Below are positions 11,643-21,760 of a stretch of DNA of 31,411 nt, piece after piece (the first letter of the stretch is position 1; the number at the start of each line of letters is the position of its first letter). The stretch lies in NCBI GenBank assembly GCA_003614735.1, contig KZ992560.1, positions 1 through 31,411 of the forward strand. The letters are read 5' to 3'. The translations under genes and the position numbers were made by a program. The notes under the pieces were generated by a model. That model did not search any database. It saw nothing but the letters and a program-made list of their open reading frames with translations, and was not told the DNA's origin. The stretch comes from Thamnocephalis sphaerospora (Eukaryota; Zoopagomycota; Zoopagomycetes; Zoopagales; Sigmoideomycetaceae).

Positions 11643-12030
11643 CATGCTTTGTTGGTTTCCAGCAATGTTTCATCCATTTCAACGACCGCTTCTCCTGGCC
11701 TCGAATGCCCCTTTTCCACTTGACGACTGCCACGCAGACGTTTTTACAACATTGACAGCACCGCCATTCTCCACGCTCAGATCGTCTTCTCTAGTCCGTT
11801 CCACCTAGACGCCTATGTGTGTATGCGTGTCTACGCACGCTCCGTGTCCTGTACGTTATTCCAGATTTGCCACGTATAGACGAGCGTCTCTGCTGGTCGA
11901 ACGAGTGACTGTTCTGCCTTGTTCGCTGCTTGGCTACCTTCAAGCACTCGCTTTTTGCCCGCTGGCACGCCGCGTGTCTGTGGCCGTGTGTGTACGACCG
12001 TATCTGCCGCTTTTGTTCGCATTTGACCAC

Positions 12031-12050
12031 ACGCACGCACGCACGCACGC
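12031..12050 (+). repeat. ACGC tetranucleotide repeat
   Basis: Five tandem ACGC units, non-coding, in the presumed leader or promoter of the gene at 12359. Confidence 0.85.
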
Positions 12051-12358
12051 GTATACTGCACCTGCTTCCTTGTGCTCCGAGCTTCGCTGCGCCAAAGTGG
12101 TAAGCGGTGTTTTCTGAGCGCTGATGCTTCATCGCTGATCGACGCGTTTGGCTTTTCTCCTCTTTGCTTCTTTTCCACCCTGTATTTTCTTCGCCTGGTG
12201 TGTGTGTGTACGCTCCTCCTCGCCATCGCCACCGATCTATCGCGCCGGCTGCATGTGCTGGTGCTGTCGCAGTGCCATTCGCTAACCGACGCATATCCAC
12301 GCAGCCTTGCGTTATCGTGCTCTCTATTCCTTTCCAGCTCTCCACTCTCCACAGCAAC

Positions 12359-13069
12359 ATGTCGCGCCGCGCAGAATCAAGTAGTTCGCCCGAGGGTGCA
12401 CACTCGTCGGCACGCCGCACCACTTCGGCCAATGCAGAACCCAAGCCAGCGACCGCGCACCCCGATATCATTACCGACTTTTTGGCTCGCAAACAGGCCG
12501 TTCTGCAAACGCTTCTTGCGCGATTCCCCGTGCTGCCTCGTCTCATTGCAGTCTGCGCCGCCTATTGTGCGGTAGCTTGTCTCTGTATCGTCTCGCTTAT
12601 CGTCCTCTTTGTCGGATCGTTTGTCCTTACCGGTCACGACCGCGTCGTCGCTCGGCTACGCTGGCTGTTTGAGCTGGTACGCACTGGCCGCGGCCAAGGT
12701 CTAGCGGGCCGTGGTCTGGCCGCCGTCTGGTGGCTTTGGCGTCTTGCGGGTGGTTTGGTGGCTGCAGCCGCCACAGCCGCCACTGGTGCAGCTGCGCCCA
12801 ACGGCACGCACCCATCGCAAGGTGCAGGTGCACGACCAAACGCCGGTCGCGATGGCCAGCGCCGAGCCAGCTCGCCTCCGCCACACTACCACCAGCGCCA
12901 GCAACAACAACAGCAGCAGCAGCAGCAACATGCACGTCGTGAACGAAGCCGCACCTATGCGAGCGGCAGTTCATCAGGAGCAGGCTACAGCTACGCGCGT
13001 ACGCGTCCTTCCTCCAGCGGATCGTCATACGCGTACAGCTCCCGCGAATACCGCTCGTCGACGCTGTAA
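12359..13069 (+). CDS. Unrecognised membrane protein with polyglutamine run
   Basis: A single open exon of 236 residues from ATG 12359; the frame is open further upstream, but this Met follows a pyrimidine-rich leader and starts a plausible Ser-rich tail. I do not recognise a family. Order of parts: a charged Ser-rich N-terminus (1-55), one strong hydrophobic segment of about 30 residues (62-91) that should cross a membrane, a basic, Trp-containing amphipathic stretch (92-130), an Ala/Gly-rich weakly hydrophobic stretch (120-146), ten glutamines in a row (181-190), then an Arg/Ser/Tyr-rich tail with RTYASGSSSG-like low complexity. There is no cleavable signal peptide, so it would be a signal-anchored or tail-inserted protein. 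Codon use is GC-rich like the neighbouring genes. An additional upstream exon cannot be excluded. Confidence 0.6.
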   Translation: MSRRAESSSSPEGAHSSARRTTSANAEPKPATAHPDIITDFLARKQAVLQTLLARFPVLPRLIAVCAAYCAVACLCIVSLIVLFVGSFVLTGHDRVVARLRWLFELVRTGRGQGLAGRGLAAVWWLWRLAGGLVAAAATAATGAAAPNGTHPSQGAGARPNAGRDGQRRASSPPPHYHQRQQQQQQQQQQHARRERSRTYASGSSSGAGYSYARTRPSSSGSSYAYSSREYRSSTL

Positions 13070-13863
13070 CCGAGTGCCGCGCAATCATGCATATATACGC
13101 GTCAGCGCCTCCGCTCCGTGTGCATGGGTAGCGTAATGCTGCTGCCGACTTTCATTCGTGCGCATTTTCCACTGCTTCTCGCCTACCTTTTGCTCCGCAC
13201 GTTCACACCATCCGTGCGTAGACGGTCTGTGTGTGTGTATGTGTGTGGTTACGTTAGTATGTTGATTGGCAGCGCACTGTGGCGTCAGTTGGCGTCGCAG
13301 TCACGCAGTCCTCTGTAGGTTCTCTCTTCCTCTCTCTCTCCCTCTGTCGCCGTTTGCCTGTACGTGCATAACTTGCACGCCCATCTCGCGCATGTGTATT
13401 TCTGCGCTTCCGCACTTCTTGTTTCCTTGCGTACGAGCGCAGGCGGTGTCGATCCGCTGTCGCGTGCTACTCGTTGTATTGTACGCTAGGCACTTTGCTT
13501 GCGTCGTGGCCGTGTGCGCGGCATGCTGCTGCACATGGCGCTGCGCTACAGTGACGTCGCCGTCATCGCAACAACGATCTCCATGGTCATTGGTTCTTTT
13601 CCAGGCGCGACAGTTGTGGTATGTCGTTGATGCAGAATAACAATGTGCGCTCCGCCCGTATACACGGCAAGCTACCATTTGAAGAAAGCCTTCATTTAGA
13701 CGGCATAGCAAACGCGCTCCGACTGTGCACACTCGTGCACACGATGGCGTGTGGTGCATAAGCTGCGTATGCACCACACAAAGGCAAGGTGCGGCGCATG
13801 GAGGGCTCGGCAGGTGCACACGTGTCGACGGGGAGTCGGACGCAGCATAGACGCTCCTATCGC
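13070..13863. other. Convergent intergenic region
   Basis: Lies between the stop of the membrane protein (+) and the stop of the COX7A-like gene (-). It holds TG- and TC-rich simple sequence (about 13228-13345) and no supported gene. A 251-codon frame on the minus strand (13301-14056) overlaps the COX7A-like introns and shows only low-complexity, Cys/His-rich sequence, so I regard it as chance. Confidence 0.45.
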
Positions 13864-14487
13864 TTATTTCTTCTGTTGATGTGGTCCGCGCATGGCAGGG
13901 ATCGATAGCAGATGTGTTAGCAACCTGATCATGAGTGTTATCGTGCAAGATGGTGCTGTACAGTGTGATGGCAGGCGGTGGCGCAGAATCGCCAGTGCTA
14001 GCGTGCCAGCCCAGCCAGCCAGCCAGCACACTGCGACCACCACCACGCCAACACAAGCTAGCGGTTACTTACGGTAGCAAGGCCAACAAGACCGGCAGTG
14101 GATCCCAACAGACCGGTGGTAAGCAGCACGGTAAAGATGGTGTTGGCCGCGCGGTCACCACCCGACTTTTGCCAGACAAACTTGGGGCCAGTCTGTGTGA
14201 AAACAAATTGGGTGAGCAAGAAGCGCAAACGGTGACTAAGCGCAGCAGCAGTAATGGCACAGCGTACGAAATTCAGCTGGCCTGCGGGAAACGGGGTGAT
14301 GGCAACGAGGATTCTCCAACGCATAGAGCGGAGGACGGATCAACACGCACGCATATACACATAGCATCACAATGCAGCGGCGCGTTTGCCGCTGCAGAGT
14401 CGAGAGTGCGTCTGGCCGGCAGACACTCACCTGGTAGAACTTCTGGCGCTCGATGACGCGGTTAGCACGGTGGATCAGGAACCTCAT
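13864..14487 (-). CDS. Probable cytochrome c oxidase subunit 7a-like protein
   Basis: Would be a small inner-membrane subunit of respiratory complex IV. Minus-strand exons 14487-14431 and 14192-14073 are clear (CAG|GTGAGT donor; TTTTCACACAG acceptor; ACC|GTAAGT donor). They give MRFLIHRANRVIERQKFYQ then TGPKFVWQKSGGD and a single hydrophobic helix. The RQK-F-Q element, a Gly-rich K-GG-D turn and one membrane helix are the layout of COX7a (about 60 residues). The last exon is less sure: using the TGCTAAC branch point and acceptor CAACAG it is 13872-13864, adding only Lys-Lys before the stop, for 61 residues. Both other introns are long for this window (238 and 200 nt). Another single-helix mitochondrial protein remains possible. 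Confidence 0.55.
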
Positions 14488-15094
14488 GTTGGTTGGGCGT
14501 GGGTGGATGGGTGTTTGCTAGAACGGGTGAAAGCGGGTGCAAGCAGGAAAGAGGTGACGCGAACGAGAGGCAAGACAGTGGCGCTGAAAAGGGGCCATCC
14601 ACGTCGCCTATTCGACGCAGGCTGGTCTGTTATGGTCGTTATGCATAGACATCACCAGCGTCCACCCATACGCACACACACACACACACAGATGAGGCTA
14701 TTCGCTTCGTATCTTTGGCAGGTAAAACTAGTAAATGCGCCCCATTCGCGTTTCTCGTGGATCACCCGCCACACACTAGCCAAGACATGCACGCAAACAG
14801 CTAGATGCTGTTTCTGCGCTCGGCGGCCAGTTGCTTGTACGTCGTGCCTGTGGCAGATGCGTTATAGCAGCATGATGGCATCACTTGCTTACCGGCATTC
14901 CCCGATCAGACATCTTGGCTGCTGCTAGTGCGGCAAGCGCCGTGTTACACATTGTATAAAACAATAATTGATGGCCACAATCTCATCGGTGTAGCATCCA
15001 CATTGCACGCATGGTCATTTCGCCGTTGAAAGTTGTGGTGATACGCGTATTTAATATAAACAGCGATCTGCAACACGGTTGAAGGGGCGACTGT
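14488..15094. other. Intergenic region upstream of the COX7A-like gene
   Basis: About 600 bp between the start of the COX7A-like gene (-) and the stop of the repeat-protein gene (-). It holds a CA microsatellite at 14673-14690 and no supported gene. Confidence 0.5.
14673..14690 (+). repeat. CA dinucleotide microsatellite
   Basis: Nine CA units about 190 bp upstream of the COX7A-like start codon (gene on the minus strand). Confidence 0.9.
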
Positions 15095-15802
15095 TTAGTA
15101 GCCACCGTAGCCGCCGTCGTAGTCGCCGTCGTAGCCGCCGTCGTAGCTGCCACGACCACCATAGCCACCGCCATAGCTGCTATGACTACCATAGCTACCG
15201 CCATATCTACTACCATACCTGCTACCGTAGCTGCTACCATATCTGCTACCATAACTGCCGTGGCTGCCGTAGCTTCCACCACGACCGCCGTAGCCGCCGT
15301 AGCCGCCGCCATTGCCGTAGCCATTTGAGCCGTTGCCATCGTAGTCATCACTGCCGCCGCCACTGTTGTAGTTGCCGCCCTCCTGAACGCCGCCATTGCT
15401 GATATCGGTGCCGCCATTCTGCACGCCACCGCTGCTGGTATCGGTGCCGCCATTCTGGGCGCCGCCATTGCTGGTATCGGTGCCACCTTCCTGAACGCCG
15501 CCGTTGCTCGTATCGATGCTGCCGTTCTGGGCGCCGCCGCCGCTGGTATCGGTGCCGCCATTCTGAACGCTGCCATTGCTGATATCAGTGCCGCCGTTCT
15601 GGGCGCCGCCATTGCTGATATCAGTGCCGCCATTCTGGACGCCGCCGTTGTTGTACTTGTTGCTGCCATAAGTGGAAGGCAAGGATGGCGTGTTGCCATA
15701 TCCGTAGGCGCCGCGGCGCGCTAGGCTTGATGCTGCATGAGCAGGCGATGCAGTTGCGGCTGCTGCAAGGGCAAGGGCACAGGCAAGCAAAGTGTACTTC
15801 AT
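15095..15802 (-). CDS. Secreted tandem-repeat, Gly/Tyr-rich protein
   Basis: A single exon of 235 residues. The start at 15802 opens a typical signal peptide (MKYTLLACALALAAAATASPAHA, cut probably after Ala 23). A Kex2-like LARR (27-30) follows, so the mature chain may begin at Gly 31. Residues 53-148 are eight tandem copies of a 12-residue unit, GG(V/A)Q(N/E)GGTD(I/T)SN, with conservative changes. Residues 149-235 are Gly/Tyr/Ser-rich (YGGYGGRGGSYGS, SYGSRYG), ending in an Asp-Gly-Tyr stretch. No catalytic domain is seen. This composition suits a cell-wall, adhesive or matrix protein; that is inference. No GPI signal is visible at the C-terminus. A TATA box lies about 150 bp upstream. Other open frames over the same DNA are shadows of the repeat. 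Confidence 0.85.
   Translation of the reverse strand: MKYTLLACALALAAAATASPAHAASSLARRGAYGYGNTPSLPSTYGSNKYNNGGVQNGGTDISNGGAQNGGTDISNGSVQNGGTDTSGGGAQNGSIDTSNGGVQEGGTDTSNGGAQNGGTDTSSGGVQNGGTDISNGGVQEGGNYNSGGGSDDYDGNGSNGYGNGGGYGGYGGRGGSYGSHGSYGSRYGSSYGSRYGSRYGGSYGSHSSYGGGYGGRGSYDGGYDGDYDGGYGGY
15359..15646 (-). repeat. Eight tandem 36-bp coding repeats
   Basis: The 36-bp unit encodes the 12-residue motif of the secreted repeat protein. Units differ mainly at V/A, N/E and I/T codons and by synonymous changes, so the array is old enough to have diverged but remains in frame throughout. Confidence 0.9.
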
Positions 15803-15952
15803 GATGAAATGCGCGATAATGGAAGCCGAAAGTGAGATGCTGGCTGCAATGAACGCTGAAAGACCTGCTTTCAATAGCCGTATGATGTGGTAATGCTGTG
15901 TAGTAGGCAATGAGCTGTGCTGAACTGGCCAGTAAAGTCACTTGTGCGTAGG

Positions 15953-15960
15953 CTTATATA
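15953..15960 (-). promoter_or_regulatory. TATA box of the secreted repeat-protein gene
   Basis: On the minus strand this reads TATATAAG, 151 bp before the start codon at 15802. It is a full TATA consensus, which fungi tend to use at regulated, strongly expressed genes. Confidence 0.6.
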
Positions 15961-18371
15961 CCGGTGATGACCAAGCCTGTGGGCTGCACTCTATACAGCA
16001 CGGCTGTGGCGAACAAGCATTTTCGAGCTGATTGCGTCTCAGAACACATCATACGCTAAACACGGGTGACCTTGTCTCCTTGATGCCATGCCAATATAGG
16101 GTTTCAGCATACCACGCACCAATTAGTTGCATGTTGTTTTTAGGTTGTCGTTTTGTGATATTCTGCATGGCAAAAATACAACCTTTCACTTATATTGGCG
16201 CAACACATCATCATCTGGCACGACTTGTCTGCACCAAAGCGCAACATTTGATGGCCAAAGTAGAGCCGTGCTCGTTGAGCAGAAATGTCATCACTCGCAT
16301 GCATTGTATCATTATCCTAGCGCGGCCTACGCGAGCGAATAAAGCCGTTAAACCGTATCATGGTCCCATTCCATATCACCGATATAGCATTTGGATCGAT
16401 ATACGTTTACTTTTCTGTACTGCAATGCTCTGTCATAGGTATATCTCAGCACACGGCTCTATCTTGTCCTTCAATGGCTACGGCGCCAACCAGTGACGCG
16501 ATTTTGCACTCACCTTCAAACAAAACCGGGGCGCTGCTGTGAAACAGGGTGTTTGCTAAACCAAACTACAGTCAGACCCTGTAACAAACAGCGCAAATAC
16601 TGGAGAGTCTGAAGGTCTCGCTGGCTTGCCAGGAGGCCAAGGCCTGTGATGGCAGCGGTACTCGTGACAAATGACAAACGGGCGTATGCGGTGGGAGGTG
16701 GTTTGAGTTGCCGACCCAGCGCCGATATAGCAACAATTCGTAACGTTTTGGCAGTAAACATTCAATGACTAATGCGCAGTGTTGCACCGTGTTGCAGGGC
16801 TGCTGGCAGGCGTAACGGCATGTAAAAGTGACACGTCATACGTCTTCAGATCTAAATTCAACATTAGCCAACGTTGCTTGGCCAGTTTCGATGTGCTCAA
16901 AGTGACGTTTACGACTCTGTTGTACCTGCAATAGCGCAGCTGCGGCATTGCATGTGCACACCGTCACGACTCTACTTTGACATTGTAAAATATGCGGTAT
17001 GCTTGGTGGAATGTCCAGTTTGCGCTTTACTTTGCAGCTTATTGCATGCGTAGTATACTCTAATACGGTACTCGAGTATCCGAATTGGCATGTCGCTGTA
17101 ACAGCTGACAGATGCTGCTTGAGGACATTGCCGCTGCAAAAACAATGTGCGCGCGCCGTGTTTTACGGTAAACCTTGTGATAAAACATGGCAACACCAGG
17201 GGGAAAACTTTTGAGTTGGCTTGGGAACAGGCATGGCTGGATGTTACAATGGCAGTCTCTGCGCAAAACCTAGGCCAAGCAAATGCATTTGTTGTCGGCA
17301 AGGTGCTCCGCGGGCTAGCAGCAAACGCGCTGTTCAGCACCACTTTGATTTGTTTGTCTCTCGCTTGGGTCTTGTGTTGCGCCCGTGTTGTTACCTGTGC
17401 GATGCACAAGGGTCGCTCATTCCTGACACTGTATTTAACATATCAAAGCAGCTTTTGTGCTGTAGGTGGAGCACAGGTGAAGCCATGGAAAGCAAGTCTG
17501 CTAGTAACTTTTTGTTGATATCAAATGCGCGGGAGATAAAAAGCAAGCTCATTATTGGCATTATTTCAACCGTGTGTGTTTCTGTAGCCCATCACTTGCC
17601 TTGACGCCGGCCAGCTTAAAGACGAATAATGCGATGGGTAGAGATCATTGTGGAGACACCGTGCCAGCAGCTACTCTATCCGACAAGGCGCTATAGCATT
17701 TAGAAATGTGCCGGCGCCCTAAGGGTTGAAGGGACACTATTACAGCTACTGGCACCTAGTGTGCTTTTGGCATCGAGCCAAAGATAACTACGGTGTGGCA
17801 AGAGGTGCAGACTATCATTCAGATATACGCCGTAGACCTTTTGCCTAAATGTCAGGAACATGTAGCAGATTAGATAGTCCGGCGTTCAGAGGGCTTGCGT
17901 CAAGCTGCAGCGCCTGGACTCTATTTTGGCTAGCTCATTTCTCCATTGCGGGCAGCACCCGTGGGCGAGCACACCGTTAGCTGCGCATTAGGTATCTTAC
18001 AATCTATGCGGCACGAATAAACTCGACAGTGTTACAAATCCTGAGAATGTATAAAGACCAAGCGACGTTCATACATAGGGGCATTTTTGCCCGGTGGTTT
18101 GTTGCTCATACATTACTGTCTGTTTGCGTGTGACGTTTTCCTGTGTAGCACGCGGACAGGGAGTTGCTAGTAGCCATTGTATTTACTCCAAACGCCGTGT
18201 CACTGTGCCGGCAATGTGAATGAATGTGGCTGCCGGCGTTCTAGTCGTTGCTGAGTCGGTGCCCCCGCGAAACTCATATGGCCTGGTTGCAGGTCAGGCC
18301 CGAGTTCCTGCAACCCCAGCATGGACGTTTCAATTGCTGGTATGCCTGGCTTGTTGCAGCTCGGTGTTTGG

Positions 18372-18388
18372 TATAAGCGTTAAACGCT
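18372..18388 (+). promoter_or_regulatory. TATA-like box joined to a perfect 13-bp palindrome
   Basis: TATAAG at 18372-18377 overlaps AGCGTT-A-AACGCT (18376-18388), a perfect inverted repeat about one base, 48 bp before the ATG of the Trp-rich secreted protein. It could be the core promoter with a dimeric factor site. This is positional inference only. Confidence 0.4.
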
Positions 18389-18436
18389 CTCTTCTGCAAT
18401 AAAACTCGGGTGCTGTGCATTTTTTGTCCAGCAACC

Positions 18437-18814
18437 ATGTATCTCTCTAGCGCTCTTTTTGTCACCGTTGCTACGCTCGCTATCATGTCAATAAGAATAG
18501 CAGGCGTTTCGACTATGCCTTTCGCCCTTTACCATTCATTCGACAACATACAACATACAGCAGCAGAGGCAGTGTACCCTTCTTCACAACAGAAAAGCGT
18601 CATTCTTGCAAAGCGCGAATGGATTTGGGGCGGCGACCGGTGGGTCTGGCTAAGCAATGGCTGGATATGGGACGACAAAAACCATCAGTGGGTCAGACAG
18701 AGCGACTGGTACGCACAGTGGAGCAATAGTTGGTGGGCTTCAACATTTTCAGGCGCAACCGGATCTGGAGTCAATGGGAGGTCAACAACGCAGGGAAAGC
18801 GTGCCACAATGTAA
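18437..18814 (+). CDS. Small Trp-rich secreted protein with Kex2-like site
   Basis: A single exon of 125 residues that I do not recognise. The start ATG at 18437 opens a hydrophobic signal peptide (about 1-23, MYLSSALFVTVATLAIMSIR then IAG). A propeptide of about 35 residues ends in LAKR (57-60), a Kex2-type site. The following mature stretch has eleven tryptophans in 40 residues (61-100), arranged partly as W-x-W pairs: EWIWGGDRWVW, GWIWDD, then spaced single Trp and a WW. The tail (101-125) is Ser/Thr/Gly-rich with a second dibasic GKR at 120-122. It contains no Cys after the signal, unlike many fungal effectors. The gene lies alone in gene-poor DNA beside an inverted pair of gene relics. 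A role as secreted peptide or effector is inference from architecture. Confidence 0.65.
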   Translation: MYLSSALFVTVATLAIMSIRIAGVSTMPFALYHSFDNIQHTAAEAVYPSSQQKSVILAKREWIWGGDRWVWLSNGWIWDDKNHQWVRQSDWYAQWSNSWWASTFSGATGSGVNGRSTTQGKRATM

Positions 18815-18867
18815 GCGTATGGATACTACTAGTCAGCAGTACTGGCCATGTCAACTAGGGCCGGTAA

Positions 18868-19170
18868 CAATTGCATGCGCGATTCAACGCTACGAGCTTC
18901 ATACCGGAGATGACAGCTTTATTTATTCGGCTACTCTCATAACGGCTGAGCAAGCAATAAAATACATACACTATACTCCTGAAAAAGATAGGCCAAGCAC
19001 TTGAGCTAGCCAGCGCTGTTTCTTTGCAAAACTCCGTAGCCGCCCATTTCGACGTTGATGCGCTGCTTGGCGGCAACGATATCGCGTACCATACGCATCC
19101 ATATTGCAAACACCTAGTCTGCAGACGCGCACATTTCCTCAAACACCATTTTGTACGGTTACAGTATACG
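18868..19170 (+). repeat. Inverted relic pair, arm A (broken coding element)
   Basis: Reads in the + direction. One frame gives FIYSATLITAEQ and, after a stop and frame change, VAAHFDVDALLGGNDIAYH then PYCKHLVC and FLKHHF. The same order of peptides appears on the minus strand in arm B. In the stretch from GTAGCC (19036) onward I count 68 identical bases in the first 100 ungapped columns against arm B, and differences fall often at third codon positions, so the ancestor was probably protein-coding. The family is unknown. Confidence 0.6.
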
Positions 19171-19574
19171 CATCACGTGTGCTGACTAGATGGCAAACAA
19201 CTTTGTGAGAAACAAATGTCTGTTTTTAGTGAACAACTCGGTGCTTACCGGGTAAAGGTGGCTGCTGGCGTTTTGCATGTGGTGCAGCGGCTTGCTATAA
19301 GCAGAGGTTGAAATCGGTGTATAAAATAGCCAACGTGTCGTAGTTTGGTATGCATCGTTCTTCTAAGCACCTCCATGTGGGCATAACCTAGTAGACTCAA
19401 GCGCCAATGCCTGTTTACTAGCATGAAATCTCCCTTTTTGGGTTTTCTCCTAGGACATTCTAGTACAACCGTTTTGAAAGCATATCCAACGTGCGCTAAA
19501 AATCACCAAAAGTTGTTCAATAACCCGTAGCACGGTCTCGTCCCTATCACACCACCCACGATCGAATGTGGAAA

Positions 19575-19955
19575 AGGTCGCGTGCATTATACCCGTCGCA
19601 TACACCTTGTGATGCATACACAGCGTTGTACAAAGATGGCGTTTGAAACGATTCACGTGGCTGCAGGCCAGCTGCTCGCAATGTGGAAGCATATGGTATC
19701 TGACGCCATCGCTGTCAAGCGACGCATCGGCGTCAAACTGAGCAGCTACAGTGCTTTTGCAACAAAATGGTGTTGGCTGGCACATGCGGTCGGTTATTCT
19801 CTTTCAAAAGTACAGTAAAAGTGTATATCGTTGTTCGGCCGTCATGAAAGCAGCCGCCGAATAAAGCAGTTTTTCTTTCATCATTGCTAGTGGCTGTGAT
19901 GAGTGCCAAGGCGCTGGCTTACACTATTCATCGAGCGTAGCAATCGTGCATTTGT
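19575..19955 (-). repeat. Inverted relic pair, arm B (broken coding element)
   Basis: Reads in the minus direction. Peptides in order are LLYSAAAFMTAEQ, a stop, a further open stretch, then VAAQFDADASLDSDGVRYH with PHCEQLAC and FKRHL. These pair with YSATLITAEQ and VAAHFDVDALLGGNDIAYH of arm A. An open frame of 111 codons covers part of it, but lack of a start near the conserved portion and the internal stop argue for a relic or for unrecognised introns. The Cys/His spacing (C-x4-C, then H) hints at a zinc-binding module without fitting a named family. Confidence 0.55.
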
Positions 19956-20016
19956 TAATAGAGGGACACTGTGGCCCAGCTCTCATTTAGTGTATTATAA
20001 CACGGTCGGCAATCGA

Positions 20017-21530
<1,514 letters not shown>

Positions 21531-21760
21531 GGTGGTGGTTTTGGCTGGGAAGATACAGTAAGTGACTGAAAGGCTTTGAGGCGCCGTCACCGCCTGCTCG
21601 GGAGCGTCCGCGATTTATGTGATACGCGATGAGATGATCGCGCAGTCGCGACGTACGCATCGAGCCAATGCAAGTCTGGCCAAGGCGACTCGGCACGGTA
21701 ACTATAGCACGTTGTCGCCATGTTTTCTTCTTTTTGCGCCTCGCATCTTGTTCGCCAGCC
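21531..21760. promoter_or_regulatory. Shared divergent promoter of LYS12 and CSL4
   Basis: Only 230 bp separate the two start codons, so both promoters and leaders must fit in it. No TATA box is obvious; the right part is a TTCTTCTTTTTG pyrimidine run leading into CSL4. Confidence 0.6.

Larger units (their letters stand above)
10120..12358. other. Long intergenic region with simple repeats
   Basis: No gene is supported over 2.2 kb. It holds the 3' end of CDH1, a CAA/CAG-rich tract (10855-10972), a TG run (11625-11642), an ACGC run (12031-12050) and long pyrimidine-rich stretches approaching the start codon at 12359. One frame (10839-11033) would encode an Asn/Ser-rich peptide of 64 codons, but it lacks an ATG and has no convincing exon partner. 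A possible acceptor (CTTTCCAG, about 12330-12337) just before 12359 could belong to a 5' UTR intron. Confidence 0.5.
15803..18436. other. Gene-poor, A+T-richer region
   Basis: About 2.6 kb without a supported gene. Stops are frequent in all frames, ATG-led frames stay below about 155 codons, and none shows a signal peptide, domain or a repeated motif. By eye the sequence is clearly richer in A and T than the genes on either side. It includes the promoter of the repeat protein at its left end and that of the Trp-rich protein at its right end. Eroded genes or transposon remains are possible, but I could not match any. Confidence 0.5.
18815..20016. other. Gene-poor region holding an inverted pair of coding relics
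   Basis: Contains the two repeat arms described separately (about 18868-19170 and about 19575-19955) and about 400 bp of A+T-rich spacer between them. No intact gene is supported; all frames are broken within about 110 codons. Confidence 0.5.

Noticed and set aside
13301-14056. Minus-strand frame of 251 codons
   Set aside because: It runs through introns of the COX7A-like gene and TG-rich simple sequence; no conserved motif.
14983-15699. Minus-strand frame giving Met/Ala/Thr repeats
   Set aside because: It is the shifted frame of the secreted repeat protein; the frame with signal peptide and coherent 12-residue units is the real one.
18226-19290. Possible direct repeat GTGGCTGCYGGCGTTYT at 18226 and 19256
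   Set aside because: Only about 15 of 17 bases match and the flanks diverge at once; too short to claim.
19450-19785. Minus-strand frame of 111 codons treated as a gene
   Set aside because: It overlaps relic arm B, starts outside the conserved portion and lacks the upstream block, so it is reported as part of the repeat only.
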